A stretch of 6,842 bases of DNA from an uncultured Porphyromonadaceae bacterium (lineage in GTDB: Bacteria > Bacteroidota > Bacteroidia > Bacteroidales > Muribaculaceae), in assembly GCA_905212215.1 (NCBI GenBank), contig CAJMDR010000115.1, forward strand, positions 1 to 6,842, written 5' to 3'. The first letter of the stretch is position 1; every line of letters begins with the position of its first letter. Below, piece after piece: positions 1-6,842 of the stretch. The position numbers were made by a program, and so were the translations under genes. The notes below the pieces were generated by a model. The model saw nothing but the letters and a program-made list of their open reading frames with translations. It ran no database searches and was not told the origin of the DNA.

Positions 1-491
1 GTCCCTATAAAGTTATGTCAGTCAGCAATGTCAGAGGATTTATTCCTCAGTCGGAACAATTTAATGACAGGGAAATAGCAAGCGAGAATACTACAGGTTA
101 TAAAATTGTGACAAGGGACATCTTCGCTTATAATCCGGCAAGAATAAACATAGGCTCTATTGCTAGATTTAAAGGAAATGACAAGGGCGTTGTAAGTCCC
201 ATGTATGTTTGTTTTAAGGTTGAAGGGGAATTACAACCTAAATATTTAGAATACTTCTTTCAAACTCGAAGATTTAAGAAAGATGTTGAACTTCGACTTG
301 AAGGAAGTGTCCGGCTATGTTTGAATTTTGATGCCCTCTGCGAAATAGAGATTCCAATACTTTCATTGGCGGAACAGATAGCAATATCATCAGCTATAGA
401 AACGTTGGATAATAAAATTGTACTGGAACAGAAAGTTCTATCAAACATGGATAAGCAACGTAAATATTTGCTATCCAAATTATTTATATGA
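1..491 (+). CDS. hsdS: Type I restriction specificity subunit HsdS, 3' part (5' end outside the window)
   Basis: This is the C-terminal part of an HsdS protein, the DNA-recognition subunit of a type I restriction enzyme. The reading frame is already open at the left edge: codons before the first ATG at 15 read PYKV and continue into MSVSNVRGFIPQSEQF. The ATG at 15 therefore lies inside a target recognition domain and is not the gene start. Family-typical pieces are YKIVTRDIFAYNPARINIGSIA, split here as YKIVTRD and FAYNPARINIGSIA, then GVVSPMYVCF, then the conserved-region helix LAEQIAISSAIETLDNKI. The tail is LEQKVL followed by QRKYLLSKLFI and TGA at 489-491. The tail matches those of the two minus-strand specificity genes while the recognition domain differs from both. 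It points the opposite way to the hsdRMS operon and overlaps the half-length gene by 8 bp. Whether upstream sequence holds a complete gene with promoter or a silent cassette cannot be seen. Confidence 0.88.
   Translation, partial: PYKVMSVSNVRGFIPQSEQFNDREIASENTTGYKIVTRDIFAYNPARINIGSIARFKGNDKGVVSPMYVCFKVEGELQPKYLEYFFQTRRFKKDVELRLEGSVRLCLNFDALCEIEIPILSLAEQIAISSAIETLDNKIVLEQKVLSNMDKQRKYLLSKLFI
464..477 (+). repeat. 14-bp inverted repeat, left copy, in the 3' end of the plus-strand hsdS
   Basis: The sequence ATATTTGCTATCCA occurs here on the plus strand and again, exactly, on the minus strand at 1109-1122. It encodes the YLLS of the HsdS tail in the same frame in both genes. The two copies bracket the half-length specificity gene. 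The identity is certain. A role as a recombination site is inference, since conserved codons in a conserved tail could also explain it. Confidence 0.55.
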
Positions 492-497
492 ATAATT
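478..497. repeat. Near-perfect palindrome at the overlapping convergent stops
   Basis: AATTATTTATATGAATAATT reads almost the same on both strands; the only mismatch pairs 485 with 490. It spans the last codons (LFI and stop) of both converging specificity genes. As RNA it could fold as a 7-bp A-U stem, plus one G-U pair, around a 4-nt loop. It has no G-C pairs, so it would be weak as a terminator. Confidence 0.45.
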
Positions 498-1098
498 GAT
501 TCAATAGGTATGTGCGCTGTCGCTCGTATCTACATAGAATCTTTTTTTCGAGTCTCAGCTTTTCACTTAGGACGGAGAGTGATTTTACTATTTCTGCTTG
601 ATTGTCTTTGGAATGAATTGAAATGTTCATATCCAAAAATTCATCTACATTTATAGAACGACCATCTCGGATACCATATGTAACGAGAACTAATGACTTT
701 ATAAACTTTGAACTGTTGAAATATTCCTTCAGATAGCCATACTCCAATTTTTTATTTGGTCGGAGAATTGTATAGGCTGGGCTGCAAATACCTTCGACTT
801 CGGCAAAGGCAAGCCCACCTTGAAAGCTGCGAAGATGCAAGACATAATCTCCGGAGTGGACTCGCTTATACGTCTTTACTGACTTTGCTTCTGCCTTTAT
901 ATCAATATCAAGGCTATCTCTCTCAACCATACCAAACTCTTGACTGGCTGACAATATCCTATAATCAGCCTTGTCGTCATTACGTTGTGTCGAGATTTCC
1001 AATATGTCACGATACGTAACGACTTCTCCATTCATTTCGGAGAATATTCTATCAACAATTGAGGACATTAATTGAAATATATCCTCAATCTCTGTCAC
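484..1098 (-). CDS. hsdS: Half-length HsdS-like specificity protein with a single TRD
   Basis: This 204-aa protein has one target recognition domain instead of the usual two. Residues 3-22 (EIEDIFQLMSSIVDRIFS) align with the central conserved helix of the neighbouring full HsdS (LIEDFISLRRAILQEAI). The recognition domain spans about residues 26-160, with YRILSASQEFG, the YKRVHSGDYVLHLRSFQGGLAF stretch (about 77-98), GICSPAYTILRP and GIRDGRSINVDEF, all family-typical. Residues 167-204 form the distal helix and end QRTYLLNQLFI. The start is GTG at 1096-1098, which overlaps the TGA of full hsdS as GTGA. The same frame is closed upstream by a stop at 1159-1161, and an AGGA lies 7 nt before the GTG, so it is translationally coupled to hsdS and not a simple frameshifted tail. 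Half-size S subunits are known to work as dimers in some type I systems. Here the product could do that, pair with HsdS, or be a cassette of alternative specificity. I cannot tell which. Confidence 0.82.
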   Translation of the reverse strand: MTEIEDIFQLMSSIVDRIFSEMNGEVVTYRDILEISTQRNDDKADYRILSASQEFGMVERDSLDIDIKAEAKSVKTYKRVHSGDYVLHLRSFQGGLAFAEVEGICSPAYTILRPNKKLEYGYLKEYFNSSKFIKSLVLVTYGIRDGRSINVDEFLDMNISIHSKDNQAEIVKSLSVLSEKLRLEKKILCRYERQRTYLLNQLFI

Positions 1099-2288
1099 AC
1101 GAACGTCCTGGATAGCAAATATGATCGCTGTTCTGTGTAATGGACTAATACGGACTTTTCAAGAACAATCTTATGGCTAATTGTCTCCAAGCATTTTGTA
1201 AGGACTAATGCCTCGCTTTCATCTATTGGCAGGGGAACATTATTTGCTAAGAAACCGCTGTTTGTGATGTGGATTGTGTTTTTTGCTCCTTTCTGAATTA
1301 TTGGATGAAGATAATTAAATGTATTAACCTCACTTTCAAAGTAATATCCTAACAATATGCCTATCCAGTCATGTTTCGGAACAAATACGCCATACAAGGG
1401 AGAAATGGCAGCCGGTTCTTTTTGAGTGTCACGTTTGACTATGCCATACGGAAAACTTCCAGTCGGGCTTTTGGTATATATAATATCCCCATAGCAAGCT
1501 ACATTATAATGCCCAGTATCTTTTGCAGCAAACGAGCGACCAAGATATTCTATCTGATTTACAACTCCTTCAGAAACCGATACCGAGCAAACATCATATC
1601 CATCATAGTTTCTTTCGCCTCGCTCGGTAAGAATGTCGTTTAATGTGATAAACTTCCACGATTTTTTGGATAACCCTCTTTTTATTGCTTCTTGCAGGAT
1701 CGCTCTCCGCAGAGATATAAAATCCTCAATCAGCCTCCTTTGAGTCGCTATGCGCTCATCGAGTAGTCCCAAGAACCGAGTTGTCTTTTCTTGCTCTTCT
1801 AAAGATGGAATATTTATAGTGATAGGATTAATATGAATATTATTGATTTGAGGAATAGTTGAGGTATCAGCAATCCGACTTAATCTTGCTCGTAGAATGA
1901 AATAAAACAAATATTGATCTGAGATAAACGAATTATCTGCTTTAATTCCCATCAAATTGGTATCAATATTAATCGGGAAGAGATTCATTCTGACTTTGTT
2001 GGTTAGGATTGCTGCGCCTCTTTTAGAGAAAACGACACATCCTTCTGGTAAAATATTCTTTCCTCGTTGGCTCAAATATGGAGTTTCTCCTAAATATTTA
2101 TCACACCAATTTAGTTGTTCAACCTTGTAATATGGTATTATTCCAAATTTTGAACTAACACAATTGGGGCTTTCTCCGCTAAAAATGCGTATATAGTCAC
2201 CCAGTCGACACTTTTTCCACGGCTCGGTGAAGCCGGGGAAACGCAAAGCGGGCGAATTGGAGTTTTTATTGTTTTCAGTGTCAGTCAT
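1095..2288 (-). CDS. hsdS: Type I restriction-modification specificity subunit HsdS (full length)
   Basis: HsdS binds the two halves of a bipartite DNA target and directs both methylation and restriction by the HsdM and HsdR subunits. The protein is 397 aa from the ATG at 2286-2288. A TTG at 2298-2300 would add four residues, but the ATG gives the usual short N-terminus leading to ALRFPGFTEPWKKCRLGDY. The first recognition domain covers about residues 26-160 (STIPQINNIHINPITINIPS at its end). The central conserved region is about 161-206: SLEEQEKTTRFLGLLDERIA, then RRLIEDFISLRRAILQEAI. The second recognition domain is about 209-355, and the distal conserved helix about 360-397 ends QRSYLLSRTFV. 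Length and two-TRD architecture are normal and no frame break is visible. It lies 38 nt after hsdM on the same strand, so it is the operon's expressed specificity gene. The target cannot be read from the sequence. Codons and base composition are more A+T-rich than hsdR and hsdM, as is common for exchangeable TRD genes. Confidence 0.95.
   Translation of the reverse strand: MTDTENNKNSNSPALRFPGFTEPWKKCRLGDYIRIFSGESPNCVSSKFGIIPYYKVEQLNWCDKYLGETPYLSQRGKNILPEGCVVFSKRGAAILTNKVRMNLFPINIDTNLMGIKADNSFISDQYLFYFILRARLSRIADTSTIPQINNIHINPITINIPSLEEQEKTTRFLGLLDERIATQRRLIEDFISLRRAILQEAIKRGLSKKSWKFITLNDILTERGERNYDGYDVCSVSVSEGVVNQIEYLGRSFAAKDTGHYNVACYGDIIYTKSPTGSFPYGIVKRDTQKEPAAISPLYGVFVPKHDWIGILLGYYFESEVNTFNYLHPIIQKGAKNTIHITNSGFLANNVPLPIDESEALVLTKCLETISHKIVLEKSVLVHYTEQRSYLLSRTFV
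1106..1109 (-). promoter_or_regulatory. Possible ribosome binding site for the half-length hsdS
   Basis: AGGA on the minus strand lies 7 nt before the GTG start at 1098, inside the end of the upstream hsdS. It supports the GTG as a real start, together with the GTGA stop-start overlap. The site is short, and Bacteroidota often do not rely on such sites, so this is weak support. Confidence 0.3.
1109..1122 (-). repeat. 14-bp inverted repeat, right copy, in the 3' end of the minus-strand full-length hsdS
   Basis: This is the exact inverted partner of 464-477, in the codons for YLLS near the end of the full-length HsdS. The half-length gene's own tail also reads YLL but uses different codons and lacks the match, so the repeat joins only the two outer genes. 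Confidence 0.55.
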
Positions 2289-2326
2289 CGGGATTTTCAA
2301 TCTTTACTGTTCAACATTAAGGATTC

Positions 2327-3871
2327 TTATTCCACGATTCCAAGTTCGCGGAGATACACCTCGATTTGCGCGTCGAGTTCAGAGCGTTTCGCTTCAAGCT
2401 CTTTGATGTCTGCCATTACTGCCTTGATGTCGATTTCTTCCTCTTCCTCGAATGTATCGACATAGCGGGGAATGTTGAGGTTATAATCGTTGTCGGCTAT
2501 CTCCTTAAGCGAAGCCAGATGGCTGTATTTTTCGATTTCAGTACGATTGCGATAGGTATCTACAATCTTCTGTATGTGTTCGGGGCGCAGTTTGTTTTGC
2601 GTCTTAACCTTCTCAAACTCCCGGCTTGCATCAATAAAGAGAATGGAGTCATCCTCCTTGCGGCATTTCTTGGCTACGATGATGCAGGTTGGTATTCCCG
2701 TGCCGTAGAAGATGTTTGGTGGCAAACCGATAATAGCGTCAATGTAGTTCTTGTTCTCAATGAGATAACGGCGTATCTTACCCTCGGCATTACCACGGAA
2801 TAGTACGCCGTGGGGAGCTACACAGGCGAGTGTACCGCCCTCATTGAGATGATGAATCATGTGCAGGATGAAAGCGTAGTCCGCTTTCGATTTCGGAGCC
2901 AATGCCCCTGCCTTGCTGAAACGGTCGTCAGAGTTGAATTTCTCCGCCGCGCTCCATTGTGCCGAGAAAGGAGGATTTGCAACCACTGCGTCAAATTCTC
3001 TGTCGGGGAAAGCATCCGCTTCAAGGGTGTCGCCGTTTTCAATGGTGAAATCCTTGTACTTGACACCATGAAGAAGCATATTCATACGGGCAAGGTTGAA
3101 AGTGGTGGGATTCTTCTCCTGTCCATAGATGGTGTCGGCATTGCCGTTGCGGGCTGTGCGTAGAAGCAGGGAGCCGGAACCGCAAGTCGGGTCATACACA
3201 TCACGCAGACGTGTCTTTCCCGTGGTCACGACTTCGGCGAGAATCTGACTGACTTCCTGTGGAGTATAGAACTCACCGGCCTTTTTGCCGGCACCGGCGG
3301 CAAACTGACCTATCATATACTCGTAGGCATCACCGAGAATGTCAATGTCGGAAGCCTCGTTAAGTCCGAAGTCTATGCCGTTGAGAGCGACAAGCACGTT
3401 GGAAATGAGCGTGTTTTTGTCATCGGCTGACTTCCCCAGCTTAGGTGACGCGAGGTCTATGTCGGAGAAAAGGCCTCCGAAGTCCTCGTTGCTGTCCTGT
3501 CCGACCGTGCTGTCCTCAATTTTCTTAAGCGAGCGTTCAAGCCGAGGCAGGATGTTTTCTTTGCGGTCAATCGCTTCGATGATGCTCGAAAAAAGAAACT
3601 CCGGTTCAAGGAAATAACCGAGATTGCTAAGGCACTCGTCTTTTATGTCGGCTTTCAGCTCGGCATCGTCGCTTGCCCAAGCGTCCTTGAACGTGACACC
3701 GTCCTCCGACAATATGTCATCGGCGTACATTTCAATCTTCTCGGACAAGTATTTGTAGAATATGAATCCGAGAGTGAAATACATAAAATCGCTCGCCGAC
3801 ATATTGCCGCGAAGGTTGTTTGCAACAGTCCAAAGCTGACTGCGAAGCTGCTGTTGAAGTTCCTCGCTCAT
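2327..3871 (-). CDS. hsdM: Type I restriction-modification methyltransferase subunit HsdM
   Basis: HsdM transfers a methyl group from S-adenosylmethionine to the N6 of adenine in the target chosen by HsdS. Two HsdM and one HsdS form the methylase, and the same core with HsdR forms the nuclease. The 514-aa protein has an HsdM N-terminal helical domain (about residues 7-140, with LWTVANNLRGNMSASDFMYF). The catalytic N6-Mtase domain follows. The entry segment GEFYTPQEVSQILAE is at 199-213, SAM-binding motif I is DPTCGSGSLLL at 227-237, and catalytic motif IV is NPPF at 299-302. The C-terminus (about 473-514) is acidic and helical, with a run of glutamates, and probably contacts HsdS. Length is normal for the family and all key residues are present. 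It begins 4 nt after the hsdR stop, so the two genes are probably co-transcribed and translationally coupled. DPTCGSGS in place of the commoner DPACGSGG is a known variation. Confidence 0.97.
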   Translation of the reverse strand: MSEELQQQLRSQLWTVANNLRGNMSASDFMYFTLGFIFYKYLSEKIEMYADDILSEDGVTFKDAWASDDAELKADIKDECLSNLGYFLEPEFLFSSIIEAIDRKENILPRLERSLKKIEDSTVGQDSNEDFGGLFSDIDLASPKLGKSADDKNTLISNVLVALNGIDFGLNEASDIDILGDAYEYMIGQFAAGAGKKAGEFYTPQEVSQILAEVVTTGKTRLRDVYDPTCGSGSLLLRTARNGNADTIYGQEKNPTTFNLARMNMLLHGVKYKDFTIENGDTLEADAFPDREFDAVVANPPFSAQWSAAEKFNSDDRFSKAGALAPKSKADYAFILHMIHHLNEGGTLACVAPHGVLFRGNAEGKIRRYLIENKNYIDAIIGLPPNIFYGTGIPTCIIVAKKCRKEDDSILFIDASREFEKVKTQNKLRPEHIQKIVDTYRNRTEIEKYSHLASLKEIADNDYNLNIPRYVDTFEEEEEIDIKAVMADIKELEAKRSELDAQIEVYLRELGIVE

Positions 3872-3875
3872 ATTT

Positions 3876-6695
3876 TTATTCCCAGTTGTATATTTCTATG
3901 ATTTTTCGGAGTTTCTGAATAATGCGGTTGAACACACTCCGGCGTTGTTTCAGACCGAGTTTCTTTTTCTTGATGGCATCCTGAAGTATCTCGTCCTTCT
4001 CGCGGTGGAGATAGTCGTATTCCTCCATGAATTTATGAAGTGCCGACCGGTCGATTTCCTCCTCCTCGGCAAGCTGCTCTACGGCCCGGTCTTTTGCCTT
4101 GCGTACGTATTCCACCAACCGGGATTCAAGATCAATGGTTCCGTCAGCCTTCGACCGCCGGAACTCATCCTGATTGGCATCGACATTCTCGCTGATGAAC
4201 CCGTCGATAAGCTCAGCCTTGCTTCGCATTTCGGCATCACGAATCATCGTGTCGAGAATCTCCCGGCGTTTTTCGGAATAATCATCGCTTGCCGGGTCAA
4301 GGTCATGGATTAACGCAAGAATATACGCCACGTTGATAACATCGCTGTGTAGCAATTCGAGGCAGAAGTCAATATCTTCAAGCGTTGTTTCCGGTTCATC
4401 GCCATAAGCGGCGGCAGGTTCGGCGGCAACCTTTGCCGGTTTTGAACCGAAATTCTGTGCTATGTCAAGATACTTGCTGCGGAAGTCCTGAAACTCCTGC
4501 TCAGTCATTATGAAAGATATATCCGAAGGCGAATATTCCTCATAAATCTGCATTTCGGCGTGTTTCTTGATTATGTCGCGGAAGGCGAGGACAAAAGCTA
4601 CCTTGTCGTTTTCGCTTTCGAGATTGTCTATCTCATCAACATTCGGATATTTCGATAGGAACTGTTCCGTCTTTTCAATGTATTCACGCTTGACATCCTT
4701 GAACGGCGGACGCACTATATCTTCGATAGGATTATTGTCGGAGAACAGCTTTATAGACGCATCCACGTTGCTTTTGAGGTCGCGGAAGCAGATCACCTTT
4801 CCGAATCTCTTTTTCTCGTTCAGTACACGATTCGTGCGACTGAAAGCCTGCAACAGACCATGATATTCAAGATTTTTATCGACATAGAGAGTGTTGAGCT
4901 TCTTGGCATCGAAACCCGTAAGGAACATCCCGACGACGAGCAACAAGTCCAAAGGCTTCATCTTCGGGTCTTTCTTTTTCATTCTCTTGTTGATGTCGTC
5001 ATAGTAGAGTCCGAAGTTTTCTACCGAATGGGATGTGCCGAAGGTTTTGTTGTAGTCATCTATGATTTCCTGCATCTCATCGGCGGCGACTTTCGGATTT
5101 GCGAAACCCCGGTTCATGCCGGTGGCTTCATCATCCTGACTGCCGTTTGCTGCGTAAGTGAATATCGCACCGATTTTGATGTCTGGATTCAATCCCTTAA
5201 AAATCTTGTAGTAACGCAAAAGCATCGGCACTGACTGAACGGCAAACAGAGCATTATACTCGCCATCAAAGGTTGACTTGTTGAAGTTGTTAAGTATAAA
5301 CCTTGCGACTTCACGCATACGGCTCTCGCTTTCAAGATCAAGGTCTGCGTTGTCGGTGTAATATTCAACGAGAAAGCCCAGTACATTGTCATCGGCGATA
5401 GCATCTTTAATCAGATACTTGTGCAGGCAATTACCGAAGATTTCTTTGGTTGTGCGGTCATTCTTTGAGTTTTCGACGAAAATCGGAGTGCCAGTAAATC
5501 CGAATATCTGAAGATTTTTGAAGAATCTGACGATATTCTTGTGGCTTTCACCGAAATGGCTTCGATGGCACTCATCAAAAATCATCACGACCTTTTTATC
5601 GCGCACATCTTGAAGATGACGGTTGTAATGGTCTTTGGTAACTGCACAATTCAATTTTTGGATAGTGGTGATTATTATTTTCTTGTCACTTCCGAGGCGC
5701 TGTATCAGTTCCGTGGTACTATCGGTGCCATCCACAGCTCCCGGCTCAAAGGCTTCATATTCCGCCTGTGTCTGAGTGTCGAGGTCGTGTCTGTCAACAA
5801 CAAAAAGCACCTTGTCAATTTCATCGACCTCCGAAACGAGCTGTGCCGCCTTGAATGATGTCAAGGTCTTTCCTGCGCCTGTCGTGTGCCAGATATAGCC
5901 GTTGTCGTTGCTGTTGACAACACGATCAAGAATCTCCTCAACGGCATAATATTGATATGGGCGCAAAACCATCAGGCATTTATCACCTTCATGGAGTACA
6001 ATATATTTGCTGATTATTTTGCCGAGAGTACAAGGGTCGAAGAATTCAGCAGCGAAAAGGCTGAGCTGATTGAACGGATTGTTCTTTCTGTCAGTCCAGT
6101 TAAACGTGAACTTATAGCCACTATTGGGGTTATTGGCAAAATAGCGAGTGTTCACGCCATTGGAAATCACAAAAATCTGAATATAGTTGAACAGACCGTG
6201 GAATGATGTCTTGTGGTAGCGTTGAACCTGATTGTATGCCTGTTTCAGTTCGACTCCACGTTTTTTCAACTCAATCTGCACCAAAGGCAGACCGTTAATC
6301 AGTATGGTAACATCATAGCGACATTGGCGACGACCTTCTACCGTAATCTGGTTGGAAACTTGAAATTCATTCTGACACCATTTTTGACGGTTGAGAAATT
6401 CGAGCCATACACGCTGTCCATTGTCAAGCTCCAAAGGTAGCAAATCCCGTAGCTTTTTGGCTTTCTCAAACGTGATGCCACCTTCAAGATAGAGCATGAC
6501 CTTATTGAACTCATTATCTGTAAGCTCAGTTCTGCCATGCGATGCAAGCTCTTTGGCGTTGTGTTTCTCCAACTGTCGTTTGAAATTGGATATGAGGTTT
6601 GTCTCCTCATTGATTTCAACGTATTCATACGCCATATCAGTGAGGGTCTTTATCAAGCCTTTTTCCAGTGCATCTTCGCTTTGAGTAAGTGCCAT
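3876..6695 (-). CDS. hsdR: Type I restriction endonuclease subunit HsdR (nuclease and ATP-dependent translocase)
   Basis: HsdR gives the complex its DNA-translocating motor and its nuclease. On unmethylated targets it reels in DNA using ATP and cuts at a distance. The 939-aa protein begins with a PD-(D/E)xK nuclease domain: D128, the E142-L-K144 pair in VQIELKKRG, and the QxxxY element Q156-Y160. The SF2 helicase motor follows. Walker A is TGAGKT at 272-277, motif II is DECH at 374-377, motif III is TGTP at 401-404, motif V lies around GFD at 594-596, and motif VI is QAFSRTNR at 616-623. A helical C-terminal region (about 660-939), with an Ala/Pro-rich linker near 752-765 and charged helices after it, fits the part that docks on the methylase core. 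The layout resembles EcoR124I-type (IC) HsdR. The start ATG is at 6693-6695. No clear Shine-Dalgarno or Bacteroides-type promoter can be assigned upstream. All catalytic motifs are intact and there is no sign of decay. Confidence 0.96.
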   Translation of the reverse strand: MALTQSEDALEKGLIKTLTDMAYEYVEINEETNLISNFKRQLEKHNAKELASHGRTELTDNEFNKVMLYLEGGITFEKAKKLRDLLPLELDNGQRVWLEFLNRQKWCQNEFQVSNQITVEGRRQCRYDVTILINGLPLVQIELKKRGVELKQAYNQVQRYHKTSFHGLFNYIQIFVISNGVNTRYFANNPNSGYKFTFNWTDRKNNPFNQLSLFAAEFFDPCTLGKIISKYIVLHEGDKCLMVLRPYQYYAVEEILDRVVNSNDNGYIWHTTGAGKTLTSFKAAQLVSEVDEIDKVLFVVDRHDLDTQTQAEYEAFEPGAVDGTDSTTELIQRLGSDKKIIITTIQKLNCAVTKDHYNRHLQDVRDKKVVMIFDECHRSHFGESHKNIVRFFKNLQIFGFTGTPIFVENSKNDRTTKEIFGNCLHKYLIKDAIADDNVLGFLVEYYTDNADLDLESESRMREVARFILNNFNKSTFDGEYNALFAVQSVPMLLRYYKIFKGLNPDIKIGAIFTYAANGSQDDEATGMNRGFANPKVAADEMQEIIDDYNKTFGTSHSVENFGLYYDDINKRMKKKDPKMKPLDLLLVVGMFLTGFDAKKLNTLYVDKNLEYHGLLQAFSRTNRVLNEKKRFGKVICFRDLKSNVDASIKLFSDNNPIEDIVRPPFKDVKREYIEKTEQFLSKYPNVDEIDNLESENDKVAFVLAFRDIIKKHAEMQIYEEYSPSDISFIMTEQEFQDFRSKYLDIAQNFGSKPAKVAAEPAAAYGDEPETTLEDIDFCLELLHSDVINVAYILALIHDLDPASDDYSEKRREILDTMIRDAEMRSKAELIDGFISENVDANQDEFRRSKADGTIDLESRLVEYVRKAKDRAVEQLAEEEEIDRSALHKFMEEYDYLHREKDEILQDAIKKKKLGLKQRRSVFNRIIQKLRKIIEIYNWE

Positions 6696-6803
6696 CTAAA
6701 AAACAAAAACTCCGGGGCAGTTTTCTGAGGGCTGACCGAGCCTGTAACGACTGCTTAGGAGCTTCAAAAATGGTTGGTTTTGGCGGCATCGCTGCCTTTG
6801 GTC

Positions 6804-6842
6804 TTAAACCGTTTCGATCATCTTCAGAAATTTGAGGTTACT
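6804..6842 (-). other. Possible 3' end of an upstream gene running in from the right edge
   Basis: Read on the minus strand from the right edge, one frame gives SNLKFLKMIETV followed by TAA at 6804-6806. Only twelve codons are visible and I do not recognise the product. If real, the gene would lie 108 nt upstream of hsdR in the same direction. The rest of 6696-6803 shows no gene, no convincing hairpin terminator and no clear promoter. Confidence 0.2.

Noticed and set aside
1095..1161. The half-length gene as a frameshifted continuation of hsdS
   Set aside because: Full hsdS already has two TRDs and both conserved regions, and the half gene's frame is closed by a stop at 1159-1161. The half gene starts with its own conserved helix, so this is a separate unit.
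2289..2300. TTG start for hsdS that adds four residues
   Set aside because: The ATG at 2286-2288 gives the usual N-terminus and is a stronger start. The extra four residues show no family similarity.
2366..3163. Long open frames on the plus strand opposite hsdM, and others opposite hsdR
   Set aside because: They are antisense shadows of genes with clear catalytic motifs, and their translations show no recognisable domain.
6696..6717. T-rich run just before hsdR read as a terminator
   Set aside because: The T tract abuts the hsdR start, and I could build no stable G-C stem immediately before it. The small GGCT/AGCC stem nearby is not followed by Ts.
6766..6775. CATTTTTG on the minus strand as a Bacteroides -7 element (TAnnTTTG)
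   Set aside because: The leading TA is not matched, and no TTTG lies at the right distance upstream.
6770..6835. Plus-strand mini-ORF of 21 codons (MVGFGGIAAFG...) with AGGAG 8 nt before its ATG
   Set aside because: It is too short and Gly/Phe/Ala-biased, and I do not recognise it. Such ribosome sites are rarely informative in Bacteroidota, and it lies antisense to the possible upstream gene tail.
1..6842. CRISPR array, tRNA, rRNA, insertion sequence or recombinase gene
   Set aside because: No regularly spaced repeats, no RNA-gene signatures and no transposase or integrase motifs were seen on either strand.

Overview
The window carries one complete type I restriction-modification locus plus extra specificity-gene material. 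The organism looks like a Bacteroidota member, probably of the gut Bacteroidales. This is inferred from the style of the Hsd proteins (for example the RFPGFTEPW opening of HsdS), from start sites with little Shine-Dalgarno signal, and from moderate G+C in hsdR and hsdM. No marker gene in the window fixes the taxon.

Layout, right to left along the minus strand: positions 6696-6842 are a short non-coding stretch that may hold the last codons of an upstream gene. hsdR (939 aa, motor and nuclease) follows, then hsdM (514 aa, adenine methyltransferase) after a 4-nt gap. After a 38-nt spacer comes a full-length two-TRD hsdS (397 aa from the preferred ATG). A second, half-length specificity gene (204 aa) overlaps the hsdS stop through a GTGA junction. 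On the opposite strand, a third specificity-gene fragment runs in from the left edge. Its 3' end converges on the half gene and overlaps it by 8 bp.

HsdR, HsdM and HsdS would form an EcoR124I-like complex. HsdS picks the bipartite target, HsdM methylates adenine in it, and HsdR translocates and cuts unmethylated DNA. All core motifs of the three subunits are intact, so the system looks functional.

The unusual part is the left third. It holds three different C-terminal target recognition domains, each followed by a related C-terminal helix ending in a YLL(S/N)xx(F)-type tail, and one of them is on the opposite strand. The full hsdS and the inverted copy share an exact 14-bp in-frame inverted repeat that brackets the half gene. 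This suggests a specificity cassette that is or was rearranged by inversion. No recombinase gene is visible, so active switching is inference. The hsdS region is visibly more A+T-rich than hsdR and hsdM.
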